From contig NC_057009.1 of assembly GCF_000002595.2 (NCBI RefSeq), forward strand, positions 703,699-767,698: a stretch of 64,000 bases of DNA. The letters are read 5' to 3'. The notes under the pieces are model-generated. The model searched no databases and was not told where the DNA came from. It worked only from the letters and a program-made list of their open reading frames with translations. The position numbers and the translations under genes were made by a program. The stretch comes from Chlamydomonas reinhardtii (lineage: Eukaryota; Chlorophyta; Chlorophyceae; Chlamydomonadales; Chlamydomonadaceae). Shown here one piece after another: positions 44,293 through 56,444 of the stretch; position 1 is the stretch's first letter, and each line of letters starts with the position of its first letter.

Positions 44293-45532
44293 GTCATAGT
44301 TTGCGATGCCAGGATGGCGCTGGAATGGCTCGCGCGTTCGCCGAAGGGTTCGCGCCCTGCGCCTTTCATTGCGCAGCCATATTATTCATGATTATATCTA
44401 CACAAAAGCGGCTTGATAGAGGGAGAGGCCCGTGCGCTGCCTGATGCGACCCTTCGTCTGCCCAGGCAACCCCACGCGTGGGTAGGTGGCTCGCCGCTCT
44501 GCCGCGTCTGGGGCCGGGCTGTCGATGGTAATTTACTTTCAACTTGCAGCTCTTCAAGCCCCGGTAGCGCAAAGAAAGTACCGCTAGGTCATGTCAAGGC
44601 GTATGAATGCCGTCCGAACCGTCATGTCCCTGTGCTCGGGAGCTTGCAAAAGGCACAATGCTGCTTACATCTGTTTGGGACCCGTGCTGCCGGCGGCAGG
44701 GGCTGCCCGGGTGGCCCTTGAGGAGACCAACCGGCCGCGCGCGACGGGTCATATCTTTCGCCGAATGAGGAGCCGTGCGACGTACGCGCTCCGCATGGGG
44801 CTTNNNNNNNNNNNNNNNNNNNNNNNNNNNNNNNNNNNNNNNNNNNNNNNNNNNNNNNNNNNNNNNNNNNNNNNNNNNNNNNNNNNNNNNNNNNNNNNNN
44901 NNNAAATAGCACACTTTTACTCATCGTAATCGCGCCAAGGTAAGAAAGGGCGCACAAAGCAAGTCGGGGCTTGGGATGTTGCGTGCGTGGTGTGTGTGCG
45001 GGAGCGTGGTCGTGTCAGGCCGATCGACTTGTTGAATGTTTTAAGCAGCCCTTCAAGAAGAATGTGTCACGCTGAATGTATCTGAGCCGTCCTTGTGAGT
45101 TTGGGCGGGGGAGGTGACGGGGCTGCCCGCGCGCGTTCACGTCACGCCATCATGTCATATCACATTCTACACATCTCGTGCAGCTTTCGTTAACCGACCG
45201 AAGCCGATAGCTTATCAACCCATTTCAGTACATTGTACAATACTGGAAACGTCTCGCCGCGCACTCCCCCACCCCATAAGCGATAGGCGGGGAGGCGCTG
45301 CTCCGGCATGCAGGTGTCGCATGGATGGGGACGTGCTGCGCAAACACAAGGGCAGCGGATGTATCGACAACAGAAACGCCAGTGTCGGGCATCCCGACTG
45401 ATTTCTATCGCATGTTCCAAATCGTGTACAGCCATTAGCCATCGCATACAGCCAGCTCGCGAGCCAACTGCTCCATCCTCTCCCTTCCGCCCTTCCCCTG
45501 CGCAGGCGTGCGTGCTCCAGGCTACCGCCTAC
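44293..45532. other. Spacer, unit 2, right part
   Basis: Repeat of about 22451-23758 with no gene seen; interrupted by a 100-N gap. Confidence 0.45.
44804..44903. other. Assembly gap (100 N)
   Basis: Exactly 100 N, a placeholder size. The matching part of unit 1 (about 22954-23130) suggests that roughly 180 bases are missing. Confidence 0.98.
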
Positions 45533-48500
45533 ATGGCTGTTGCCTGCGCGGTTGCCGTCCGGCCCCTGGTCCAAGTGGCCGTTGCCTCTGCCGTTTCCAC
45601 CGCCGCCCCTGCCTCCTCGAAGCCTGCCGTCAAGCTCGCCGCCTCCGCCGTGTCCGCCGTCGCGCTCACCACCGTCTCTGTGTCCGCCGGCCTGTTGGCA
45701 ACCACCGCTGTTGAAGATCCACGTTTTCATGCCGCGGACTGCCAGAGCCGTTCTGCTGATGCGAGTGCGAGCTGTGAGGACCTTCAGCCCTCCACATCCA
45801 CATGCACATCAGCAGTAGCTGACGCCAACAGGCCCACCCGCCGTGTCAGGCGCAGCGGCTCCAAGGCCCAACGCCGAGGATCCACCACGCTGACAGCTTC
45901 CGTTCCATCCATGGCGGCGGCCGTCGTGCTCCCACCCAAGATCGCCCTGCGGCGGCACCATCGGCTGCGCCTTCGGGCGGGACACAGCGCCACTGCTGCT
46001 GCCACTGACAAGACACCTCGGGAGCAGCCGGATGTGAGTGGGTTGGTGTGCAAACGGTTCAACGCACATGTAGGTAACGGGGCCAGAAGCCAGAGCCACA
46101 ACAATTAAGACGCATGATACTGTGTTGTACGCGCAGCTTGGCCCATGCCTGCACTGCTGTCAAATATTCAGTTGGCGCATTGCAGCCATGTCTGTGGGGT
46201 ACCGCATGGCCAGCATTGCCCAGCAGCGTACACGGCCGCGCGTGGTCCGCAGACATACAGCCCGCCGCCTGCATCTTTGAAGCATGGTAACCACAGCGGC
46301 GTGTCCTGGTGCTTGTACTCGCCTCGCCTGACCCGGCCTCTCACTACTGCTGTGCATTCACAGAAGCCCGCTGCATTGCCGGAGGATCTGCTCCCGGCCG
46401 ACGCCACCTCCACCTCCAGCACGGGCAAAATCTCCTCCGCCGCGGTGTGCTGCGGCCTGCTGGCGCACTGCAGCGCTGCCCAGCTGCACGCCATCCTGTG
46501 CGGGCTAGTGCAAGCCGTGGCATCCAGCAGCGTCAAGGGCAACAATCGGAAGCTGCTGCTGGGCTCCAAGCTGCGCAAGCTGCTGGAGGGCGTGGGCGTG
46601 GCGCCGGCCAACGGCAAAGCCTACACCGCCGCCGACGTGGCGGCACTCTCCGGCCCCAAGCTGGAGCGGCTGCGGGCCACGCTGAAGTCGCAGCCGGGAC
46701 TGCTGCTGTGGTTCCTGCTGTTTACCGCGCCCGCTGAGCTGCAGGCGCTGCAGGCGGCGCTGCTGCCGGGCGGCGCGGGCGACAGGAGCTTCGAGGAGTG
46801 GCGCGCCGCGATTGACGCTGTGGCCGGCAGCGGCCACGAGCAGCTGCTGGCGGCGGCGCAGGAAGTGAGGGGCCGCCAGTCGGCGTGCGTTGAGGGCAGT
46901 ACGGCCGGCAACACCGCCACCACCGCCACCATCACCACCACCAACAACAACCCCGCCAGTCATGGTGGCGTCTACACGGCGCTCACGGGCACCGAGGTTA
47001 CCAGCAAGGTGGGTGCGTGGCAGTCATGGGGTGTGACAGTCATGGGGTGTGGCATTCATGGGGTGTGGCTGCTGGGGGCCAGCGGACGCGCTGACCCACA
47101 AATGCTGCTTTGAAGCATGTAACCACAGCGGCGTGTTCTGGCGCTTGCCCTCGCCTCGCCTGACCCGGCCTCTCACTACTGCTGTGCATTCACAGAAGCC
47201 CGCTGCATTGCCGGAGGATCTGCTCCCGGCCGACGCCACCTCCACCTCCAGCACGGGCAAAATCTCCTCCGCCGCGGTGTGCTGCGGCCTGCTGGCGCAC
47301 TGCAGCGCTGCCCAGCTGCACGCCATCCTGTGCGGGCTAGTGCAAGCCGTGGCATCCAGCAGCGTCAAGGGCAACAATCGGAAGCTGCTGCTGGGCTCCA
47401 AGCTGCGCAAGCTGCTGGAGGGCGTGGGCGTGGCGCCGGCCAACGGCAAAGCCTACACCGCCGCCGACGTGGCGGCACTCTCCGGCCCCAAGCTGGAGCG
47501 GCTGCGGGCCACGCTGAAGTCGCAGCCGGGACTGCTGCTGTGGTTCCTGCTGTTTACCGCGCCCGCTGAGCTGCAGGCGCTGCAGGCGGCGCTGCTGCCG
47601 GGCGGCGCGGGCGACAGGAGCTTCGAGGAGTGGCGCGCCGCGATTGACGCTGTGGCCGGCAGCGGCCACGAGCAGCTGGCGGCGGCGCAGGAAGTGAGGG
47701 GCCGCCAGTCGGCGTGCGTTGAGGGCAGTACGGCCGGCAACACCGCCACCACCGCCACCATCACCACCACCAACAACAACCCCACCAGTCATGGTGGCGT
47801 CTACACGGCGCTCACGGGCACCGAGGTTACCGGCAAGGTGGGTGCGTGGCAGTCATGGGGTGTGACAGTCATGGGGTGTGGCATTCATGGGGTGTGGCAG
47901 TCATGGGGTGTGGCTGCTGGGGGCCAGCGGACGCGCTGACCCACAAATGCTGCTTTGACTCCTACCGTATCTAAACCTTGCCAATGCCATCCACCATGCT
48001 GTGCAACTGTGCAGGCGGCGGCCAACAAGGATCTGTCCCGCACCCGCACCACCAGCCACAGGAACCGGTGCGTGTCCGAGAGTGGCAGCACGCGCAACAA
48101 GAGCAGGAGTAGCAGCAGCAGGAGCAGCAGTACTCACAGCGTGGAGTACGCGGAGCCGAAGGCGGGCTGCTCCCAGCCCGCCGCCACCGTCCCGGGCTGC
48201 GTGCCTGAGATCATCAGCGCAGCTATACCGCCGCTGGCTCCGCTAGCTCTGCACATCCGGCGCGCCATAGTGAAGGAGCTGCTGGAGGCCAGGCCGCCGG
48301 GCTGGAACACCTTTCTGTACTCCTGGCTGCAGGCGGCGGGGCTGTCCGAGTTCCTGCCGGCCAATGGCACCTGCCGCATGTACATGGCAGACAGGAAGCA
48401 GCTCGTGCTCCGCGTGGGCGCGATGCGCGAGGAGCAGGTGGACGCGTTCCTGACGTGCATGTGCAAGGCGCACGGGCACAGCACGTGGCTCGCGCGCTAC

Positions 48501-49947
48501 CTGCACATGCTGGGGCCGGAGGTTTCGCAGCTGCTGTCCCAGGGTCGGTACAGCGACGAACTGCTGGCCGCGCTGCGGGCCGCCGGGCAGAAAACGCTGG
48601 CCGATGCAGTCATGGAGCACTTCTGGGGGCGGGACCCGGATCCGGAGGACAGTGAGGCCGGCGAGATGGATGTCAAGCCGTGGGCGGAGCGCCTGGGACT
48701 GCTGAGGTTTGACATGCTCGCGGAGCAGCTGAGGCTGCCGCCCAACGCCGACGGCTCCGTGAAGAACTTCAGCAACGGGCTGGTCTTCAAGGTCGACCCG
48801 CTAGAGGTGGGTAAATACCAGTGACTTCAGGTCTCGGCAACCCTCATAGCCTGTTGGGAGACGTCGCCCGTCCGCAAGGTTTGGCCCTTGACGCACGTAT
48901 ACATGCACACACAGGTGTGGAGCAAGTACACTGACGGAGAGCCGTCAGCAGGCGCGCTGAGTGGCATGCGTGCCACCGACAAGGTGTGTGCGCATGCGGT
49001 ATGGAGGCGGACCGACCTTTAAGTGGGACTCCGTTCTTGCCAGCAAATGTGGGCTCCGGCAGTCCAGCACCACAGCTGCAGTCCTGCGCCCTTGCCATGC
49101 CCGATTGGGCATCGGCCCCTGCTGCCCTGCCCCCTGTCAGTCGCGGCTGACTAACTCGCAGTATGTGTTTGTGTATTTGCCTGTGTGCCCCTGCAGGAGG
49201 CCCGCGACAAGCAGGTCAAGCAGCTTCGCGGCGTCCCGTTGCTGTACCTGTGGCGGATAGGCGGCCGGGTGGTGTACGTGGGCATGTCTGGGGGCTGGGT
49301 GAAGGGCAGTCGGATAGCACGCTATTTGGCAGAGGGCCCGGGATTCAGCGAGTCGTCGAAGATGCTGCCGTGGCTGACAGCCATTGATGAGGGCAAGGAG
49401 ATCGAGCTCCGGGTGAGTGCTGTTGGAGCGCTTGAGTACCGTAGTTGGTGTACGGGCGCGCGCCTGAAGACCCACTTACACGTGCTCCGCCCCCAGACCT
49501 ACATAGCACTCTAACAATGCCGCTTAACCTTGCCGATTATCCGGTTGTCACACACACAGGTCATCACGCTGGAGGGATTGAAGGCATTGGAGGGTATGTC
49601 GGAGGGCATGTCCGAGGAGGAGGTGCAGAAAAAGGTGCAGAAGAAGGTGAAGGAGCTCGAGAAGCACTTCCTGTGCCATGTGGACTGCCCGTGCAACAAA
49701 GTTAACAACGGGTCTTACCGGTGAGGCTAGATTGAATGACCAGGGCAAAACGCTGTGCACAAACGTACTGTGCACTCTGATGTCACGTACCGGTTATACC
49801 GAGCGAGTTGCTGCAGTGTGCTTACCGTGTGTCCTTACCTGCGCTGTGTGCAGGGTTGAGACGCCCCGCCAGGGCCTCCTGGACAAACTCAAGGAGAAGT
49901 ACAAGATAAAAGTACGGCAACAAAGCGCAGGCCGGCAACCCCGCTGA
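45533..49947 (+). CDS. GIY-YIG nuclease-like protein, copy 3, with tandem exon 2
   Basis: Exons: 45533-46033, 46364-47008 (2a), 47196-47837 (2b), 48015-48806, 48915-48983, 49197-49412, 49560-49720 and 49854-49947. It is complete within the window and undisturbed by transposons. The two exon 2 copies differ by one Leu codon and a few substitutions. Both ends are phase 0, so including both gives an uninterrupted protein of about 1039 residues with a doubled Ala/Leu-rich helical module of about 215 residues ahead of the GIY-YIG domain. Skipping one restores the 824-residue form. The catalytic-pattern residues (Tyr, Tyr, Arg, Glu, Asn) are unchanged. Of the four copies this is the best candidate for an intact gene seen in full. 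Confidence 0.75.
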
Positions 49948-50736
49948 GCATCAGTCCAAGGAACAGCCCGAGTAGCCTGAGGTCTCGCTTCAGATGCGAC
50001 AATCCAATTGCGGCGGGTCGCCATTGCACCACGGGCCGTTGCGGTGGCGTGAGCGGGCTGCATGTGGCACAAGCCGGGGCTTTCAGGCAGGTCAGATAGA
50101 ATCATGCACCCGCGGCATGCGGTCAGCGCACAAGCGGAGCTGCGGCCAGTTTGCATGCAGGGGCGCTGCCGCACAGGGCCAGGCGCGTGTACGGTTGCTG
50201 CAGTTGTGTGCTTTTGCGCAGCTCATCACGTAGATTAGGTGCGTGTGTGCATTTGCGGGCTGAACGCGGTTGGAACGATGTGCGGGGTAGTGCATGATTG
50301 CTGTGGACAGTTGCATCTTACGTTTCTTTTATTTCTTTGTACAACTGTGGGCCTACCTCTTACCGAGATTGAGCGAAACGGGATGCGTAGGATGTGCGTG
50401 GCAAGCTGATGGCGGGTGGCGGGTGTGCAACCAGTATGTGCGGGCAAGGAGAGCGTGCTGCCCTTCACATGGATGTTCTCCTGGTGCCAAGTTGTGTATC
50501 GTCTATTGTGGGCCATTGCCGTGTGGAGGCGCTTATCCCTAGTTAAATGTTGTCTACCTGCTCAGCTCCCACATTGGGTTAGGACTGATATGCACCAGCA
50601 GCACTCATTGATCAAACAGCATGTAAATTCATGCCCAATAGGTTGCCGGCGTAATTGATTGCAGGCTGGCATGCGTGTGTTGTACCGGTAACTTGTAAGG
50701 CACAGACAGGCTGCATGCATAGCGGGCAGGTTTAGC
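49948..50736. other. 3' flank of GIY-YIG copy 3
   Basis: Repeat of 2706-3494 with no gene seen. Confidence 0.5.
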
Positions 50737-51435
50737 ATGGCACGAAGACGCATCCCGTTTGGTGTAGCCTTTGCTCACTGTGTTGAGGGGTTAGTGCGTC
50801 TGGTCGAAGCGTGCCGATCCCGATTGAGGATGAGGCAAGCGCAGGCTTGGGCAGACGTACCGTATCCGCCTTTAGAGAGAGTCTAATGAAGGCGTGGAAG
50901 CATGAGCGGCTGCAGTCTGAGCCAAGCACTTTCCCATCAGACAACAAGCAACCAGGCGTGCAGATGAGCAAGTACAAGCATTGGATGGGGCTGTGTGCGG
51001 AAGGCGCGGCACCACTGACCATGCAAGGGCACAGTAGAGCATTTTATACCAGTTGCGCACCACAAGGCCTTGATGAGGTTCCGCCTATGCTGCTGGCCGC
51101 TTTCTGCCAACCGCGCCTATGGACGACCTAGGGAGGAGAGGATTTGCCCGTTATGTGTTGCAAATGAAGTCGAAGATGAGGATCATGTGCTCATGCGGTG
51201 TACGGCCTACGACCAGTTGCGTTCGGGTAGCGAGATTGATTGTACAGGCGGGATGCAGGCCGTTATGCAGAATACGGACCCAGCCAGGTTAGCCGCATTA
51301 CTAGATTCCGTTTGGGAGCACAGGAGCAGAAGCACCCCCATTCGGGGGCCAAACCCTACCGCTACGCAGTACCCCGGCTTGCCCCCTCGGCCCATCCCCT
51401 CTGTCCCATTGCGCACCATTGCAAGGCCAAGTATG
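50737..51435 (+). mobile_element. LINE remnant (unit 3)
   Basis: Same remnant as in units 1 and 2, followed by the 264-base stretch shared with unit 2. Confidence 0.6.
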
Positions 51436-52880
51436 AAGGGAACTTAGCCCCTGAGCCGAGCTATCGGCTATGGGTTCATTCCCAACGTCCAGTTCAGCGC
51501 GCAGTTGTGCGAACGGGGTGGGATGGGGGTGCGGGGGGAGGGATGCCCGGACTGTGCGGGGAGGCGCCGGTAGGCGCCGGTGAACACAAGCGCGTTGGTG
51601 AGCCAAAGGCGAGAGAGCGCGGGCGGGGGGGTGGGGTGGGGGGCCCCGAGATGTTGCACATGATTTTGCACCACGATAGTATGCACCGTACCAAAAACTG
51701 TGTTGCAGGCGTTATAAGGGCCCCCCCGGCCCGGGCCTCGGTTTCTACAAGGACAGGAACGCACATCGTGCTCATCACCTTGTAACCACACACAACAGGA
51801 AGCGTGGTGCGCATGGGCGAAGGTCGCCAGCCAGTCTAGGGCCGGGCAGGGCGAGCGCATGCTCAGTAGTAAGCGTAAGAACACATTGGTTGTGTGGCCT
51901 TAACTAAATGTACTACCCTGCACTACTTGCAAGCGGCATTGCATAGCCTGTGTCAATAGGTTATAGGTAGGCCCGTGGGCAGAGCTTGGGTTTGCTGGTG
52001 GGGGTGTGGCCGTGTGGAGCTGTGCTCTTGTAACCAATAACAATCTTGTAACCAACAACAACAGTGTTCTTGTAGAGAGCCAGCCGTGTAGGGCCGTGAT
52101 AGGTTGTCACTGGTGGTCGACATTGCAATGCCATTTGCAATCCATGGATATGGCAAATCGACTGTCACTGTATGTGGCAATGCGCGATAAGTGCAGCGTA
52201 AGACTGCAAACAAGCTGCCTTAGATTGCGAGCAGCCTGAATCCTAACCAAATGTGGACCCGCAATGGTACAAAACTAGATTCTGGGAGTCTGGGACTCAG
52301 TGGCCACACGGGGATTTGGTGCGCCCTAGGACTGTGCTGGTTCATGCAACATGAGGCCCCTGAGCAACCTTACGCCATAACCCTCACGGCGCATGTCACT
52401 GTGCAGGACAGTTCAGGGTTGGTGTGCCGCAGATTGCAGTGTGTGAAACAGCAGTGCAGGCCTAGTGCGCGGCGGCGCCACTTCTGCTGCATTACCACAC
52501 TGTGATGCCATAAAAAGCAGACTGAAATACTGCGACACAAAGGCTACAGGAAAGGCGGGTTTGTGAATGGAGTTGGCAGTGTCTGGCAGGCAGTGCCAGC
52601 GCACATGACAGGGGACCGCAGGCCCACGTTGCACCAGCAACGGCAATAGCGTCGCATTGTGGCCTTGAGATGTAGGCGGCGGCGACAGGCGGCGACGATT
52701 GCGCATGGCAGTGATGGTCCCGGCAGCTTCTCCGATTCACGCTGTGTTACAGCTTGCAAGCCGTAGGAATTCGGACAAAACCCGCCCCAAACCCGGGCCA
52801 ACAAAGTCTCGCCCCAGACATTAGCCCCGGGGAGGAATGTCTAGGAAACGGCCAAAATGGCCAATTAATGTCTGGAGACA
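51436..52880. other. Repeated flank (unit 3)
   Basis: No gene is supported; matches 34372-35820. Confidence 0.45.
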
Positions 52881-53240
52881 TTACCGTATCGGGGGCGTTC
52901 GGGCTCTTGTAACAAAACTGTTCCGAAATTTCGGGGGCGCCGGGCAAGGCCCCCCCAATCAGTACCCGTGCGCTGCACATGGCCGCGTGTGTGTGGCACG
53001 CACGCAGCAAGCAGCACAAGAGATCGGAGATCGCAAGATTTTGGGCGTGCCCGGGTGTCAAACCCCCGTGCCACGGTCCAGGCCCTCGCGCGCGACAGCG
53101 CGCCCGACCCGCGAAATTTTCCATATGTTTCTTAATTTCGGGAGGGAATCCTCAAAAATATTTATGTAATTGTTTCGGCGTTCAACTTCGGCGACCCACC
53201 CCGAACTTAAAAACCCGCAACCTTTTTGGCAGTACGGTAA
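52881..53240. mobile_element. MITE-like element, left end deleted (unit 3)
   Basis: It has the same left-end deletion as unit 1 (joined at TTACCGTA, 52881-52888); the right repeat at 53219-53240 is intact. Confidence 0.6.
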
Positions 53241-53966
53241 GATAGGAGCCCTGCTGTGCAGGGTTTGCATCTTCGGAGAGCGGCAAGAAACGGGCCCTAA
53301 TAAAGGCCCTCGGGCGAGAAAGGTTGGGCATTTCCGGGGGTGCATTCTTGCCGCATGGGGCTATGTACAGTCCCCGAATCTCGCCAACTACCCCTTCCCG
53401 GGGGTTTGGGGGGTCACAGATACCAGCCCAAACTAAACCGAACCCATGCAAAAGAGCCCCCCACCACCAACGCTAAAAACTAATGCATTTTGGGGCCCCT
53501 GGCTATCGTGGGCGAGAACGTGGCTAGGGCCCTTCTCGCCAGCGGCGGCGGCCTACTTCTGGAAGATGCAAGCCCGCGTGCGTGTGTGTCATTGCTCTTT
53601 GGCCGCGAAGCACTATGCCGGGCCGTAGCCCAGGGGCGCCCATGGTCAGGCTCGCGGGACCCTAGGTCTTGGGCTCTTGGCTCCAGACTCCAGCAGAGCC
53701 CGCACCTACCCTCTACCGCAATGGTGCCACTGTGCCGGGCACTGCCGCAGCCACCATCTGACCTGGCATGGTCTCACTTTGCATCCTGTGCAGTCCTGTG
53801 CTGAGGAGCGTGCCAACTGAGCGGCGGCAAGAGCGGCGGTCCGTTGGGGCGCCGACATGCCGTTGACACGCTCGGTGTTGGGGGTGCCTGTAGGGCAATC
53901 CCGCCTGGAGACTCGCTACCTGTCCCTTGCCTTCAACTGCGTGCCGCCGTTGACTGTGTCGCCGAG
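53241..53966. other. Flank between MITE and DIRS-like fragment (unit 3)
   Basis: No gene is recognised. A direct repeat, GTGTCGCCGAG, occurs twice just before the DIRS-like fragment (about 53956 and 53967). Confidence 0.4.
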
Positions 53967-56440
53967 GTGTCGCCGAGGTACATCGACATAGACGGCCTCC
54001 GCTGTAAGAGAGACTCGGCAGAGCTGAGCTGTCGGAGCAAGGGTCAGATCGGCTGAAGGAGTCGGGACGAACAGCCAAGGGCACTTACACTGCAGGCCGA
54101 AGAGATAGGTGGAGTCGCCGCTAGCGGCCTCACTCAGACGAGATGACGGGTCATCTCCAGAGCGGGCGCCAGTTCGCGGCGGGTGTAGTGCTCCACCATG
54201 GGCAGCGAGCGCCAGCGCCCGTGCCGCATGCGGAGCTCGGCGGGGAAGCCGAGCTCCTCGGCCCGGCTGTTGCCTCCGATGCGCAGGGAGTGAGACTTGA
54301 GGTTGTCTGGCAGAGCTGTGGCGGCGCACATGCGCCGCAGGTGCCCGGCGAAGGTGTTGTAGGTCACGCTGAAGACGGGCGCCTGAGTGGTGCCGGTCAT
54401 CAGCTGCTGCAGGCGATGGCCGCTGCGCGTGGCCGTAACGGCGCGCAGCAGCGGGCCCACGTCCTCGCCGTCGAAGCTGGGGGAGCGCTGGTAGGCGCCG
54501 GCGGCCAGCAGGCGCTCGATCAGCGCGACTGGACAGGCCGGGCCGCCGGTGCGCGCCAGCGGCACCCACGCGCCTTGCCAGAGCTGGTCCGTCTTGGAGC
54601 GCGGGATGAAGAGCTCTGCGTGGGTGTCTGTTAGCACAAGCAGGTCTGCGTGCACAGACACCTCGGCCATGTCGCTCCAGCGCAGGAAGCCGTGGAACAT
54701 CACGGACACGCAGGTGCAGTACATGAGGTCAATGAGGCTCGCGCCGGGGCCGCCGTGGGCGGCCACGAACCTGGCCACGTTGTCAGCAGAGAAAGCGCCG
54801 CGCTCGCGGGCCTGCGGGACGAGGTACCGGGCGGCCAGCTCTCGGGCGGCCACGCAGATGGGGTGGCCTGTTGGAGAGTCGCGAGCTGCGGCGGTGAAGT
54901 AGTGGTGGATGGCGGCGCTAGCTTGCCGCACACGGCCGCCGCCGACGCTGTCTTCCGCGGACGCCACGTAAGCGCTGAAGAGGTACAGGCCCACCACGTT
55001 GGGCGGCGTGTCGTAGATGGAGCCGTCCAGGCGCCGCGCCTCCCACCAGCGCGTGAAGGCGGACCAAGGCTCCCGGTATTGCCGCTGTGTGCCGACGGCA
55101 AGCTTGCCGTCGACTGCGGCCGAGAACTCGACCGCTAGGCCGCTCAGCACGGGGTCGGCGCGGGCGGCGAGGCCGCCCAGGATGGCCACCTGGCGGAGCC
55201 GGGCCTCTGCGGGCGGGCTCACGCAATGTTGGGGGGAACGGGGGTGGGGCGGTCTGAGTTACGCTGGAAGTCCAGCAGGAGCGCCATCATACATGACCCA
55301 GGAGTCTGCGCGGCGGGGCACCGGCTGCCCTGCCGCGATCACGTCCCGTGGTTTGCCCAGTACCCGCACGCCGTGCACAAACCCCTTGAAGACCGCCCCA
55401 TCGCTAGTCAGGAAGGGCCACCAGTCGCGAGTGGGCCAGACAGGGGCGAGCAGGCACATGCGCGCGCGACAGGCCTGGGCGTGCTTCAGCACGCGGAGCA
55501 GCAGGTTAAATGGCGGGTAGGCCCAGCAGGCGCGCCCCCAGCGGAAGCGGAAGGCGTCGACGCCAGCGGCACCGGGCGCGAAGTGGGTGGCGTAGTAGGC
55601 CGGGAGGCGGTGGGTGCGGTGAGAGGCGAAGAGGTCGATGTCGAACGGGCCCCACTGCTTGGACAGAGCTGTAAAGGTGCTGTCGCTGACCGCCCAGTCG
55701 TCCGGATCTTGGATCTTGCTTAGGTAGTCGGCAAACTGGTTCTTGTCGCGTGGCACCCACTGAGCCTCCAGGCGGATGTTGCGCTCCACGCAGTACCACA
55801 GGAGCTCGTAGGCGACGACGTAGCAGTTGTCGGCCTTGGCGGAGCCCTTGTTGATGATGTTGGCCGCATTGAGGTTGTCGGTCATCACGCGGATGGTCTG
55901 GCCCTCTAGGCCGGCGGGGCCTTGGAAGGAGCGCAGGCCGTTCAGGACTGCCTGCAGCTCCTGTGGCGTGGAGCCGAAGGAGCTGATGCGGCCGTCCCAG
56001 GTGCCGCGTGCTGACACGACCTGGCCGTTCAGCACGGTCCACGCGCCCCAGCCGCCGGGGAAGGACTTGTTCTTGCCGGCGGCGTCGCAGTGCATGAGGG
56101 TGTGGACGTGCGTGGGCAGCCAGAGGCTGCGGCGGCCGTTGAAGTGGTCGAAGTAGTCTCGCCAGAAGGCCAGGTCTTCGCGTGCGGCGGGCGAGACTGT
56201 GAGGTGAGAGCTCCAAGTGCGGCGGGTCTCAATGAGGTGGCCTAGGCCCCTGGTGCGTAGGCGCGACCAGGGGCCGAATGCCCAGGACATGGCAAGCAGC
56301 TGGCCCTTGATGCATGCGATGGTGCGGACGGGCAGGCGGCGTGCGGCTAGCGCGGCGTCGATGGCCGCAAGTGCCCGATCCCGCTTATCTCCGGGCACCT
56401 CAAACACGCCCCGCTGCGTGTCGATGTACCTCGGCGACAC
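53967..56440 (-). mobile_element. DIRS-like retroelement fossil, unit 3 (longer copy)
   Basis: DIRS-family fragment on the minus strand. Parts are an RNase H region and the conserved region after it (about 56440-55259), then a tyrosine recombinase (about 55222-54134). Gag, most of the reverse transcriptase and normal termini are missing, so it is an incomplete, immobile fossil. Its outer limits are a perfect 22-bp inverted repeat, 53967-53988 against 56419-56440. It joins an otubain exon directly on its upstream side. Closely similar to the unit 2 copy, so the shared duplication is recent. Confidence 0.82.
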
Positions 56441-56444
56441 AGGA

